From NCBI GenBank assembly GCA_030657355.1, contig CP131056.1:1133001-1197000 (forward strand): a stretch of DNA of 64,000 bases. The letters run 5' to 3'. This DNA is from Radicibacter daui (GTDB lineage: Bacteria > Pseudomonadota > Alphaproteobacteria > Radicibacterales > Radicibacteraceae). Shown one piece after another: positions 16,778 through 25,274 of this stretch; position 1 is the stretch's first letter, and the number at the start of each line of letters is the position of its first letter. The translations under genes were made by a program, and so were the position numbers. Below the pieces are notes generated by a model. The model was not told the origin of the DNA. It was given only the letters and a program-made list of their open reading frames with translations, and made no database searches.

Positions 16778-17581
16778 TCAGGCAGGCTGTTCGAGAAAAT
16801 CCAGCGTCGGTTCGGCGGCCAGCAGGCGGCGTGTGTACTCCTCGCGCGGGTTTTCCATCACCGCGGCGGTCGGACCTATTTCAAGGAGGCGCCCTGCCTG
16901 CATCACCCCCACCCGGTCGGCGATCTCCTCGATCACCCCGAGATTGTGACTGATGAAAAGCATGGTCAGGCCGTGGCGGGCGCGCAGATCCCGGAGCAGG
17001 CGCAGGATTTGTGCCTGCACGGTGAGGTCGAGCGCTGACGTCGCCTCATCCGCCACCACCAGCTTCGGCCTTGTGATGAGCGCGCGGGCGATGGCGATGC
17101 GCTGGCGCTGCCCGCCGGAGAATTCATGCGGGAAACGGGCGCCGTCTTCTGCCCGGAGCCCGACATCCTCCAGCATCGCCGCCACGCGTTTTGCCTTTTC
17201 GGCGCGGGAGAGCCTTTCGGGCAGCAGGCGCAGCGGCTCGGCGATGATGCGGGCCACGCTCATGCGCGGGTCGAGCGAACCGTAGGGGTCCTGGAAGATC
17301 ATCTGGAAGTTCCGCCGCCGCCGCGCGAGTTCGCGCGGGGAGAGGGCAAAGAGGTCGTCCCCTTCCAGGAGCACATTGCCGCTCGTCGGCCGGTCGAGCG
17401 CCATCACGATACGGGCGAGGGTGGATTTGCCGCAGCCGCTCTCGCCGACGATGCCGAGAATCTCTCCCGGCGCGACGCTGAGGCTCACATTGTCCAGCGC
17501 CTGCAAATTCCGGCCGCCCGGCAAGGCATACCGGCGGCTGAGGCCGATGACTTCCACGAGGGGAGCACGGTTGCCGCTCAT
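16778..17581 (-). CDS. peptide/nickel-type ABC transporter ATP-binding protein (DppF/OppF-like)
   Basis: A 267-aa ATPase with Walker A GESGCGKST (near residue 46), Q-loop MIFQDPYGSLDPRMSV typical of OppF/DppF, signature FSGGQRQR and Walker B LVVADEATSALD, then the C-terminal region specific to oligopeptide transporters (HNLGVIEEIADRVGVM). The start overlaps the end of the partner ATPase gene by four bases (ATGA). It energises uptake with the permeases at 18390-20242. Confidence 0.93.
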   Translation of the reverse strand: MSGNRAPLVEVIGLSRRYALPGGRNLQALDNVSLSVAPGEILGIVGESGCGKSTLARIVMALDRPTSGNVLLEGDDLFALSPRELARRRRNFQMIFQDPYGSLDPRMSVARIIAEPLRLLPERLSRAEKAKRVAAMLEDVGLRAEDGARFPHEFSGGQRQRIAIARALITRPKLVVADEATSALDLTVQAQILRLLRDLRARHGLTMLFISHNLGVIEEIADRVGVMQAGRLLEIGPTAAVMENPREEYTRRLLAAEPTLDFLEQPA

Positions 17582-18393
17582 GGTGCGGCCCCCTCAAGGC
17601 TGCGGCGGCTGCGCCGGGGCAGGGCGGCGATCAGCTGGCGTGTGTAGTCACTTTGCGGCTGGCGCAGCACCTGCACTGTCGGCCCGTCTTCCATCATATC
17701 GCCGCGATACATCACCAGCGTGCGCGCGGCGGAGCGGGCGATAACTCCCAGATCGTGGCTGATGAGAATCAGCGCCATGGCGCGCTCGCGCACCAGCTCG
17801 TCAAGGATATCCAGAATGTCCTTCTGTACTGTCACATCCAGCGCGGTGGTCGGCTCGTCGGCGATCAGCAATCGCGGTTTGAGCGCCAGCGCGATGGCAA
17901 TGCCCACCCGCTGGCGCTGCCCGCCGGACATTTCATGCGGGTAACTGGCAAAGCGCCTTCTGGCCTCCGGCAGTCGCACCTGCTCCATCAGCGCCAGCGC
18001 CTCGGCATTGGCGTCGGCCCGTGACAGGCCGCCCCGCAGGCAAAGACCTTCGGCAATCTGCGCGCCCACCGTCATCGCCGGATTAAGCGCCGTCATCGGC
18101 TCCTGGAAGATCATGCCGGCCTCGCGTCCGCGCAGGGCATCGAGCGCCCTGTCGCTTGCCCCGACCACTTCCTGCCCGCCAAGCCGGATGGAGCCGGAAA
18201 GCCGGGCATCGCCGGGCAGCAGCCCCATGATGGCGAGCGACAGCATGGACTTGCCGGACCCGCTTTCGCCGACAATGCCAAGCGTCTCCCCGGCCTCGAG
18301 GCTGAAGCTCACTGCCTTCACGACCGCTGTTTCGGCCGTCGAGCGCCGGTTCCGGAAGGTAATGGTCAGGTTGTTGACGGCAAGCAGGCTCAT
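17578..18393 (-). CDS. peptide/nickel-type ABC transporter ATP-binding protein (DppD/OppD-like)
   Basis: A 271-aa ATPase with Walker A GESGSGKSM, in which the usual Ser/Thr after Lys-Ser is Met (GKSMLS, a conservative DppD-type variant). Q-loop MIFQEPMTALNPAMTVG, signature MSGGQRQRVGIA, Walker B LLIADEPTTALD and the H-loop ISHDLGV are all present. It overlaps both neighbours by ATGA, so the operon is tightly coupled. It forms a heterodimer with the ATPase at 16778-17581. Confidence 0.92.
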   Translation of the reverse strand: MSLLAVNNLTITFRNRRSTAETAVVKAVSFSLEAGETLGIVGESGSGKSMLSLAIMGLLPGDARLSGSIRLGGQEVVGASDRALDALRGREAGMIFQEPMTALNPAMTVGAQIAEGLCLRGGLSRADANAEALALMEQVRLPEARRRFASYPHEMSGGQRQRVGIAIALALKPRLLIADEPTTALDVTVQKDILDILDELVRERAMALILISHDLGVIARSAARTLVMYRGDMMEDGPTVQVLRQPQSDYTRQLIAALPRRSRRSLEGAAP

Positions 18394-19241
18394 CGCTCGA
18401 TCCTCCGGCGCGGATCGATAAGGCGGGAGAGCCCGTCTCCCAAGAGGTTGAAGCCCAGCACGGCCAGCGCAATGGCAAGGCCGGGGGCAAGTGCCATGTG
18501 CGGGGCTTTCAAGAGATAAGTCTGGGAATCCGCCAGCATGCGCCCCCAGCTTGGTGCCGGCGGCGGGGTGCCGAGGCCAAGGAAGCTGAGGCCCGCTTCG
18601 GTCAGGATCGCCATTGCCAGCTGGATTGCCACCTGCACGATGATCTGGCTGGCGATATTGGGGATGACGTGGAGCAGGGTGATGGTCACCTCTCCCTCGC
18701 CGGCCATGCGGGCGGCGAGGATATAGTCGCGGGCCCGCACCTGCATCGCCGCGCCCCGCGTCACCCGGGCAAAAACCGGGATCATGAAGGTGCCGATGGC
18801 AAGGATGGCGGTGGTCGTGCCCGGCCCCATCAGCGCGCCCAGCATGATGGCGCTGAGGATCGGCGGCAGGGCAAAGATGGCGTCATTCAACCGGCCGAGC
18901 GCCGCGCCGGTAAAACCCGGCCGTGCCGCCGCCGTTACGCCCAGGGCGGTGCCGATCATCGCGCCGATGGCGACGGAAGCGAGGGCGACGGTCAGGGAAT
19001 AACGCGCCCCCACCATCAGCATGCTGGCGATGTCGCGCCCGAAATGGTCCTTGCCCAGCAGGCCGGAGGAAAAGCCGTTTTCCAGCGGACCTTTCAGCTT
19101 CTGGGCGATGTTCATCTTCGTGGGGCTCATCGGCACCCAGAACAGGGACAGCAGCGCCAGCACCACGATGCTGACGGTGATGACGAGGCCCGCCGCCAGT
19201 GCCTTGTTGTCCCGTAGCCAGCGCATCATGCCCGCCCTCAT
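18390..19241 (-). CDS. peptide/nickel-type ABC transporter permease (DppC-like)
   Basis: A 283-aa inner-membrane permease. It has the DppC N-terminal membrane helix, LLGKDHFGRDIASMLMVGARYSL (family GTDxxGRDxxSR motif), about six membrane segments, and the coupling EAA loop near RDYILAARMAGEGEV, ending in GDGLSRLIDPR. Start ATG at 19239-19241 overlaps the stop of the DppB-like gene (ATGA). A longer upstream frame is only an antisense or read-through extension. Confidence 0.9.
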   Translation of the reverse strand: MRAGMMRWLRDNKALAAGLVITVSIVVLALLSLFWVPMSPTKMNIAQKLKGPLENGFSSGLLGKDHFGRDIASMLMVGARYSLTVALASVAIGAMIGTALGVTAAARPGFTGAALGRLNDAIFALPPILSAIMLGALMGPGTTTAILAIGTFMIPVFARVTRGAAMQVRARDYILAARMAGEGEVTITLLHVIPNIASQIIVQVAIQLAMAILTEAGLSFLGLGTPPPAPSWGRMLADSQTYLLKAPHMALAPGLAIALAVLGFNLLGDGLSRLIDPRRRIER

Positions 19242-20242
19242 GATCTGCCCCTCAGGCGCGGATCGAGCAGCAGGTAGAGCGCATCGACGGCGAGATTGAC
19301 CACAATCACGATGACCGCAAACAGCAGCACTACATTCTTGATGACGACAAGGTCCCGCTGGGCGAGCGCCTGATAGGCAAGCCGCCCCATACCGGGCAGG
19401 GAGAAGATGTTCTCCACCAGCACAGCGCCGGCCAAAAGATAGGAAATCTGCAGGCCCAGCATGGTTGCCACCGGCACCAGCGCATTGGGCACTACATGGC
19501 GCCACAGCGCCCGTGACCGGCTGAGACCCTTGGCGCGTGCGGTGCGCACAAAATCCTCGTTCATCACGTCGATCACGCTGGCGCGGGTGACACGGGCCAG
19601 GATCGCCGCCTGCGGCACCGCCATGGCAAGCGCCGGCAGAAAGAGCGCGTGCAGTCCCTGCCAGAAGCCGTGATCCCAGCCATCGAACCCGCTGGCGGGA
19701 AACCAGCCGAGATGGAGCGACAGGGCCATCAGCAGCAGAAGGCCGATCCAGAAATTCGGCACTGCGATGCCCAGCTGGGAGAAAAGCGTCGCGCCCTGAT
19801 CCACGATCCGGCCGGGGCGGGAGGCGGCAAACACGCCGAGCGGGATGGCAATGAGCAGGGAGATCAGCGTTGCCATCAGGGTCAGCGGGCCGGTCACCGC
19901 CAGCCGCTCGCCGATCAGCTGCGAAACGGGCACGCCATAGGAGTAGGAGATGCCGAAATCCCCGTGCAGCATACCGCCCACCCAGCCGAGATAGCGCGCA
20001 ATCGCCGGTTCATCGAGCCCCATCTGATGCCGGAGTGCCGCCAGCGTATCGGCCTGCGCGGAGGTGCCGAGCATGATTGCTGCCGGATCGCCGGGCAGCA
20101 CCTCGATGATGAGGAAGAGCGCGAGGGAGATGAGCGCCAGCGTGGCCACGAGGCCTGCCAGACGCCGTGCCAGGGTACGCAGCAAGGGGCGGCTTTCTGA
20201 TCTCGAACAGGCGGAGAAAATCGGGGCTGGGGGTTGTCGCAA
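19238..20242 (-). CDS. peptide/nickel-type ABC transporter permease (DppB-like)
   Basis: A permease of up to 334 aa with the DppB hallmarks: an N-terminal membrane helix followed by LPGDPAAIMLG, LGWVGGMLHGDFGISY, the EAA loop DFVRTARAKGLSRSRALWRHVVPNA and a C-terminal LLAGAVLVENIFSLPGMG. The start is uncertain. TTG at 20240-20242 gives the longest frame; TTG at 20183-20185 would begin just before the first membrane helix. Follows the binding-protein gene after a strong hairpin (20257-20289). Confidence 0.9.
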   Translation of the reverse strand: MRQPPAPIFSACSRSESRPLLRTLARRLAGLVATLALISLALFLIIEVLPGDPAAIMLGTSAQADTLAALRHQMGLDEPAIARYLGWVGGMLHGDFGISYSYGVPVSQLIGERLAVTGPLTLMATLISLLIAIPLGVFAASRPGRIVDQGATLFSQLGIAVPNFWIGLLLLMALSLHLGWFPASGFDGWDHGFWQGLHALFLPALAMAVPQAAILARVTRASVIDVMNEDFVRTARAKGLSRSRALWRHVVPNALVPVATMLGLQISYLLAGAVLVENIFSLPGMGRLAYQALAQRDLVVIKNVVLLFAVIVIVVNLAVDALYLLLDPRLRGRS

Positions 20243-20256
20243 GGGTGAGGGGTAAA

Positions 20257-20289
20257 GCGGCCGGCAGCGCCTGTGGCACTGCCGGCCGC
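20257..20289 (-). promoter_or_regulatory. intercistronic hairpin between binding-protein and permease genes
   Basis: A perfect 11-bp inverted repeat (20257-20267 with 20279-20289, 11-base loop) begins 7 bases past the binding-protein stop. No T-tract. It resembles the hairpins in the fuconate operon and probably stabilises the upstream binding-protein mRNA or limits read-through. Confidence 0.65.
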
Positions 20290-20296
20290 CGGCGGA

Positions 20297-21835
20297 TCAA
20301 TCCTTCCAGTGGACCCCGGTCAGGTCGTTGGAGGGGATGGGTTCATCCTTCCACAGGCCTTCCAGCTTGGCATCCCAAATGCCGAGCTTGGGCAGCACAT
20401 AGAGGTAAAGCGCAGGCACATCCTCGGCCAGCATCGTCTGCGCCGCGCCATAGAGTTCGGCGCGTTTTGCGTCGTCCGTGGTCTTTTCCGCCGTGGCGAT
20501 GGTGTCGTTGAAGGCAGGGTTCTGGTAGCCGAAATAATAGTCCGGGCGGCTATAGATATCGATGTCCATCGGCTCGGCATGGGCGACGATGGTCATGTCA
20601 AAGTCATGGCCCTTGAAGACTTCCGGCAGCCATTTGGCGGGGAACTCGGTCGGCACGATGTTCATCGTCACGCCCACATCCGCCAGCATTGCCTGCAGCA
20701 CTTCCGAGGTGCGCGTGGCGTAGCTCATCTGCGGCGCCTTGATGGAGAAGGTCAGGCCCTTGCCGTAACCGGCTTCCTTCAGCAGCGCCTTTGCCTTTTC
20801 CGGGTCGTAGGGCAGCTTGCCGGTTTCGTCGACATACCCCGGATCGTTGGGCGTATAGTGGCTGCCGATGGGGGTGCCGAGGCCGGACCAGGCACCCTCG
20901 ATCAGCGTGGCGCGGTCCACCGCCATCATCAGCGCCTGGCGCACGCGCTTGTCGTTGAAGGGCGGGCGCGCAGTGTTCATGCCCGCCACCACCTTCAGCT
21001 CGGTATTGCCGGCATAGGCGATGAACTTCTTGTCGTCCTTGAAGCCATCAAAGAGTTCCGGCGCGCCCAGTTCCGGGAAGGCATCGACATCGCCGCCCTT
21101 GAGCGCCGCCACCTGGGCCTGCGGATCGTTGATGAAGCGGAAGGTGATGTCGCTGAGCGCCACCTTCTTGTCCTTGTCCCAGTAATCCTTCCTCGCCGTC
21201 AGCTCCAGCCGGTCGCCCTTGGTCCAGCTCTTGAGCGTAAAGGGGCCGGTGCCTACCGGGTTGGTCTTGTCATTGTCGGCGGATTTGGGCTCCACCATCA
21301 CCGCGGCCGGCCAGGTCAGGTGATAGAGCAGGTTGCCGGCCGGCTCCTTCAGATGCAGTACCAGCGTGGTGGCATCCGGCGTCTCGATGCTGTCGATGGC
21401 GGCAAAGAAGCGCTTTTGCGGATTGACGGATTTTTCCCCGCGCGCCCGGTCGAGCGTGAATTTGGCCGTCTCGCTGGTAAAGGCCTCGCCATTGCTGAAA
21501 GTGACGCCCGGTTGCAGCGTGAAGCTGTAGGTCAGGCCGTCCGGCGAAATGGTCCAGCTTTTGGCAAGCTGCGGCTTGATCTCGCCCTTTTCCGTCAGGC
21601 GCACCAGCCCTTCAAAGATGTTCTGCCAGGTTACCTGGCCGATGGCGACCGGCGCGGCGATGGTCGGGTCCAGCCCGGCCGGCTCGATCGACATGCCGAT
21701 CTTGAGGTCACTGCGCGTGGCATAGGCCGGGCTTGCCAGGGCCAGCGACAGGGCGCTGGCCGCCATCAGGGCAGAAAGCAGCACGGCCGGGCGGGCGCTG
21801 AAGAAGGGAAGGGTTCGGGCAATGCTGGCTGACAT
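20297..21835 (-). CDS. peptide/nickel-type ABC transporter substrate-binding protein (SBP_bac_5)
   Basis: A 512-aa periplasmic protein. A signal peptide covers roughly residues 1-39 (hydrophobic core LLSALMAASALSLALA, cleavage after AYA). The mature part shows the family-5 solute-binding hallmarks: EPAGLDPTIA, LVRLTEKGEIKPQLAKSW, NPVGTGPFTLKSW, RQALMMAVDR and VGVTMNIVPTEF. ATG at 21833-21835 has an AGGA RBS; an ATG nine codons upstream is possible. Ligand unknown; the amidase at the end of the operon suggests a peptide-like or amide compound. Confidence 0.92.
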   Translation of the reverse strand: MSASIARTLPFFSARPAVLLSALMAASALSLALASPAYATRSDLKIGMSIEPAGLDPTIAAPVAIGQVTWQNIFEGLVRLTEKGEIKPQLAKSWTISPDGLTYSFTLQPGVTFSNGEAFTSETAKFTLDRARGEKSVNPQKRFFAAIDSIETPDATTLVLHLKEPAGNLLYHLTWPAAVMVEPKSADNDKTNPVGTGPFTLKSWTKGDRLELTARKDYWDKDKKVALSDITFRFINDPQAQVAALKGGDVDAFPELGAPELFDGFKDDKKFIAYAGNTELKVVAGMNTARPPFNDKRVRQALMMAVDRATLIEGAWSGLGTPIGSHYTPNDPGYVDETGKLPYDPEKAKALLKEAGYGKGLTFSIKAPQMSYATRTSEVLQAMLADVGVTMNIVPTEFPAKWLPEVFKGHDFDMTIVAHAEPMDIDIYSRPDYYFGYQNPAFNDTIATAEKTTDDAKRAELYGAAQTMLAEDVPALYLYVLPKLGIWDAKLEGLWKDEPIPSNDLTGVHWKD

Positions 21836-22143
21836 GACTGTCCTCGTCTGGCGGTGTTGCATGAGGGCGGCGATGTAACGGGCTTCGCGGGATCTGGGGA
21901 CAGTGGCCGAAGCTTGCCATCCCACCCTTCCTTCGGAGGTGCTTCCTGATCTGTTTCAACCGCTTGGCAGGCTTTCACCTGTCGGTATCGATCGATCTTG
22001 AAGGCGCTTCAGGTGATCCCGCAATCTTTAAAAATTGTTCAGGGTGTTTCGGTTTTTGTAGCACTCAGTTCATGGTGTTTCCTTCCCCTCTTTCGGGGCT
22101 GCCGGCACTTGTGCCTGCCGGTTCCTGGTATCGGTTCAAGGGC
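21836..22143. promoter_or_regulatory. 308-bp region between the LysR gene and the ABC operon
   Basis: Holds the presumed promoter of the ABC/amidase operon. Visible structure: the palindrome ATCGATCGAT (21987-21996) framed by the inverted repeat TCACCTG (21975-21981)/CAGGTGA (22010-22016), an AT-rich stretch near 22020-22070, and a small GC hairpin CCGGCA/TGCCGG (22102-22121) just after the LysR stop that could help terminate that gene. No gene seen. Confidence 0.4.
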
Positions 22144-23091
22144 TTATGCGCTGCGTCGGCGCCGGGTGGCCGTGGCGGCGAGTGTTGCCGCGCGGGCGGA
22201 AAGCTCGCCCATCTCGCGCTCCAGCATCGCCACCAGCTTGGTGGCGGCGAAACTCAGCGGATGCTCGCGCGCGCAGTTAAGGTCGATCTTGGTGGCGATG
22301 TTGTGCGGGCCGGCCAGCGGCACGGCAATCAGCTCGCCCGCCTTCTTTTCCCGCTCGATGGCCAGCTCCGGCAGGATCAGGATGGCCGCACCCCGACGCG
22401 CCAGCTCCTTCTGCATCTCGATGGAGCTGGTCTCGAACACGGGGTCCACCATCAGCCCGGCATCATGCATGGCGCTTTCCAGCGCCTGCCGCGCGGCAAA
22501 GGCGCTGTCGGGCAGGGCAAGGGCGTGGGTGGCAAGGTCTTCCAGCGTTACCTCACGCCGGCCGGCCAGCGGATGGTCCGGGCTCATGATGGCGGCATGG
22601 GCGAGTTCGCAGCTTTGCCGTACCTGGATGTCGGCGCGCGGCGGGCTGAAGAGGGTGATGGCGATATCGGCCTCGCGCTGGCTCAGCGCTTCCAGCGCCG
22701 CGCTGGCGCTGGTGATGCTCACCTCGTGCATCACCTTTGGATAAGTGAGGGAAAATTCGGCCAGCACCGGGCCGATAAGGCCAGCGGCAAGCGCGCCGTT
22801 GGTCACGATCTTCACGCTGCCGCGGCGCAGGCCTTTAAGGTCGTCGATCAGCATATGCACCTGATCGAGGTCGCGCAGCACGCGGCCGGTGCGGGCGGCC
22901 AATAGTTCGCCCGCTGCCGTCAGGCGAATGCCGCGCGCATCGCGCTCGATCAGCTGGGTCCCGAACTGATGTTCCAGATTTTCGATCTGCCGCGTGATGG
23001 CCGTCGGCGCCACACCCAGGCGCTGGGCGGCCTTGCGCAACGATCCGGCGCGCACGACCTCGCGGTAATAAAGAAGGGCCCTGATCTGCAT
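22144..23091 (-). CDS. LysR-family transcriptional regulator
   Basis: A 315-aa protein. The N-terminal winged HTH is at residues 1-60 (YYREVVRAGSLRKAAQRLGVAP then TAITRQIENLE), with the usual linker helix, and a C-terminal type-2 periplasmic-binding-like effector domain from about residue 90. Start ATG at 23089-23091. Upstream in-frame codons lack homology. Same orientation as, and directly upstream of, the dipeptide-type ABC/amidase operon, which it likely controls. A perfect inverted repeat lies about 95 bp upstream of its start. Confidence 0.9.
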   Translation of the reverse strand: MQIRALLYYREVVRAGSLRKAAQRLGVAPTAITRQIENLEHQFGTQLIERDARGIRLTAAGELLAARTGRVLRDLDQVHMLIDDLKGLRRGSVKIVTNGALAAGLIGPVLAEFSLTYPKVMHEVSITSASAALEALSQREADIAITLFSPPRADIQVRQSCELAHAAIMSPDHPLAGRREVTLEDLATHALALPDSAFAARQALESAMHDAGLMVDPVFETSSIEMQKELARRGAAILILPELAIEREKKAGELIAVPLAGPHNIATKIDLNCAREHPLSFAATKLVAMLEREMGELSARAATLAATATRRRRSA

Positions 23092-23184
23092 GGTGCCACG
23101 GTCCTGGATAAGCCGGGAAAAGGGGGCGTTTTGCGCCGGCGCTGCCCTTGTTCGGGGCGGGGCGCACGTTAGGGCAGCATCATG

Positions 23185-23208
23185 CCACATTCCATGTAGA
23201 AAATGTGG
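23185..23208. promoter_or_regulatory. inverted repeat upstream of the LysR gene, candidate operator
   Basis: CCACATT (23185-23191) and AATGTGG (23202-23208) form a 7-bp perfect dyad with a 10-base centre. It lies between the divergent LysR gene and the 23309 gene. Spacing resembles LysR recognition sites; autoregulation is inferred. Confidence 0.45.
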
Positions 23209-23308
23209 TCACTGACACCTTTTTGTGGGCACTGCGCCCGGGTCTCTTTTCCACAGCCAGTGCCGCTCCTATGATCCCGGAAAAGCACTAAAGAGGCGGA
23301 ACAGGGCC

Positions 23309-23869
23309 ATGCGGCTAACCGAATTTGTCAGTGCCAACCCGATGATGGCGGCCGGCAGCTGGCGGCAGGAGCTGGTGGCCGGCGAGCCGGTGCAGCTTCC
23401 CCTCCGTTCAGAGGAATGGGTCGGGCGCTGCCTTTCCGTCTTCGGTGCACTCTCCGGGGCCGTGCGCCGTGCCAAGAGCGGCCAGCGCATAGAGCTTGGC
23501 AGCGGCGTCTCCTGGACGGACGAGGCCGGGGCCGATCATTTCCGCATTGCCGATGTCATCGTCGCCACGCCGCCCAAGGTCGGCCGGCGCTATGACAACA
23601 CGCTGATCGCGCTGGTGGTGGAGGATGCCACCGCGCTCGATGCGGCGGAGGAAGGGCGCTTTGCCATCTACAAGCGCCAGAAGGGCATCCGCGAGGTGTT
23701 GCTGTTTTCCGCCGGTAAGCCGCTCGCCGTTCACTGGCGCCAGATCGGCGGCGAGTGGAGCGAGAACCGGTTGGAGGGGCAGGGGGCGGTGATGCGCCTT
23801 GCCAGCGTCAAGGCCAGCGTGTCGCTGCTCTCGGTCTATACCGATCTCGAGCCTGAAATAGACCCCTGA
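23309..23869 (+). CDS. hypothetical protein, weakly Uma2/PD-(D/E)XK-like
   Basis: A 186-aa soluble protein starting at ATG 23309 with a GAGG-type RBS. The order of features recalls Uma2-family proteins (a divergent restriction-endonuclease-like fold): an N-terminal ELVAGEPVQLP (compare E-x-GE-x-V), then DVIVATPP, IALVVE, and an IYKRQKGIREVLLF strand-helix-strand segment. The usual catalytic Lys position is occupied by Arg, so activity is doubtful. The family call is tentative. No operon partner; divergent from the LysR gene and convergent with the small coiled-coil gene. Confidence 0.55.
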   Translation: MRLTEFVSANPMMAAGSWRQELVAGEPVQLPLRSEEWVGRCLSVFGALSGAVRRAKSGQRIELGSGVSWTDEAGADHFRIADVIVATPPKVGRRYDNTLIALVVEDATALDAAEEGRFAIYKRQKGIREVLLFSAGKPLAVHWRQIGGEWSENRLEGQGAVMRLASVKASVSLLSVYTDLEPEIDP

Positions 23870-23885
23870 AGGCGGTTGACTGACC

Positions 23886-24212
23886 TTAGCGCCGCTGCAG
23901 GTCGCGGCGAATCTCAGCGAGCGCCGCCAGCGTGCGGTCGAGCGCCTGCTCGGTATCGTCCAGCCTTTTTTGCGCCTGAGCGGACTGGCGCTCGGCGCTG
24001 TCTGCGCGCTCGGCAACGCGCCGCAGTTCCTTGACGATGGAAGGGTCGTCAATGTCCTGGCGCATATGGTGCAGGCCCACGAACAGCACATCCGCCAGCG
24101 AGGCGCCGTCGGGCAAAAGCCGCTCCAGTGCGCTCAGCGCCGCTACCGCTTCGCCGCCGGAGCTTTTCTCCAGGCGCGCCAGGATGGCATGCAGGCGGCG
24201 GTCGAGACTCAT
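23886..24212 (-). CDS. small coiled-coil hypothetical protein
   Basis: A 108-aa, charged, cytoplasmic protein. Residues 1-45 are helical (LHAILARLEKSSGGEAVAAL), and about 60-108 have heptad-like character (RVAERADSAERQSAQAQKRLDD), so an antiparallel or dimeric coiled coil is likely. Start ATG at 24210-24212; the longer in-frame extension is Cys/Arg/Pro-rich and unconvincing. Function not recognised. It stands alone between the Uma2-like gene and the T6SS-associated sensing module and is transcribed away from the latter. Confidence 0.55.
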   Translation of the reverse strand: MSLDRRLHAILARLEKSSGGEAVAALSALERLLPDGASLADVLFVGLHHMRQDIDDPSIVKELRRVAERADSAERQSAQAQKRLDDTEQALDRTLAALAEIRRDLQRR

Positions 24213-24317
24213 CGTAAGGCGGGGCTCCGGATACTCGGGTCTGGGGTCCCGGCGGCAGAGGCCAGCGGGAAGTTCTTGTAATCGAACGCAGGTTTTTCCC
24301 CGCATTCAGTTGTAAGC

Positions 24318-24342
24318 TAAACGTGTCTGGGCGATAAACGTG
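24318..24342. promoter_or_regulatory. direct repeat upstream of the sensing module, candidate operator
   Basis: Two identical octamers TAAACGTG (24318-24325 and 24335-24342) lie 17 bp apart, about 60-80 bp before the first gene of the T6SS-linked module. They could be tandem half-sites for a regulator; function unproven. Confidence 0.35.
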
Positions 24343-24398
24343 GCCGGAAGAAGATAAATCGCGCGGGGTGCAGGCGCCGCCGAGGGTCAGGGGGAGAG

Positions 24399-25274
24399 AT
24401 GAGGGGATTTGGACGCCTCGCTTTACGCATCTGGCTTTGCGCGGCGATTGCCCAGACCTTGGTGATAGTGGCGCTTTTTGCCGCCCTCATCAATATTCAC
24501 ACCCGTCAGGGCATGGACCTGCTGGAGACGCTGGTGGGCCGCGTGGTGGCGCCGGCGGCGGCACGCACCGCCCTTGGTTATCCGCTCGATACCCAGGCCC
24601 CGTTGCAGGGGCTGATTGAAAGCCTGGCCATCAGCGCCAAGCGCAATGCCGAAATCTATATCGTCGATGCCGACAATATCGTGATGTTCTCGACTGACGG
24701 CGAGAGCATCGGTTCGCCGGTGTCCGCCGCCTGGCAGCGCAACGATGCCCCGGCCGATGATTACTGGCAGGTGCTGACCGACCGCGAAATGGTGGTTGGC
24801 CGCGTCCTGCTGACACCGCTCGGCACCCGCGCCGGCGCCGTCATCGCCCGCGGCCTGCGCCGCGACGTGCTGGTGGATGTCGTCTCTGCTACCCAGCGCC
24901 CCGTCTTTATCGGCTTCGGCACGCTTGCCGTGCTGGCATTGCTGGCGCTACCGGCCGCCGGACTGGCGCTGCATCCGCTGGGCCTGCGCTTCGGCCGCAT
25001 GGCGCGGCTGCATGCGGCAACAGCCGAACTGGTGAGCGCCGGCAAGGTGCCGGACAAATCTTCAAGCCCCAGCGATCTCGCCGTCACGGCCGCCATCTGG
25101 GACATGGAACAGCTGGAGGCGGAGGCGGCGCGCATCGACAAGGTCGAAGGGGTGGCCGGTGCCACCGCCCAGCCGACTTGCGGCCCGGCAAAAGAGGACG
25201 CGGCAACAGCCGCCGCTGAAGCGCCGTCCGATCCAACGGCACAGGAAAAACCGGCCGAGGGAGGGGCTGCCTGA
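24399..25274 (+). CDS. two-TM membrane sensor protein of module A
   Basis: A 291-aa protein. Membrane helix at about 10-32 (LCAAIAQTLVIVALFAALI), an extracytoplasmic region of about 130 aa with PAS/Cache-like strands (EIYIVDADNIVMFSTDGESIGSP), a second membrane helix at about 165-190, then a cytoplasmic tail rich in Ala/Glu/Pro. Start ATG 24399 has GGGGGAGAG upstream. It is paralogous in layout and motifs to the protein at 61535-62479 (VLYST...VG). Overlaps the next gene by TGATG. Likely the signal-input subunit of a three-protein membrane module upstream of the T6SS genes; ligand unknown. Confidence 0.75.
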   Translation: MRGFGRLALRIWLCAAIAQTLVIVALFAALINIHTRQGMDLLETLVGRVVAPAAARTALGYPLDTQAPLQGLIESLAISAKRNAEIYIVDADNIVMFSTDGESIGSPVSAAWQRNDAPADDYWQVLTDREMVVGRVLLTPLGTRAGAVIARGLRRDVLVDVVSATQRPVFIGFGTLAVLALLALPAAGLALHPLGLRFGRMARLHAATAELVSAGKVPDKSSSPSDLAVTAAIWDMEQLEAEAARIDKVEGVAGATAQPTCGPAKEDAATAAAEAPSDPTAQEKPAEGGAA

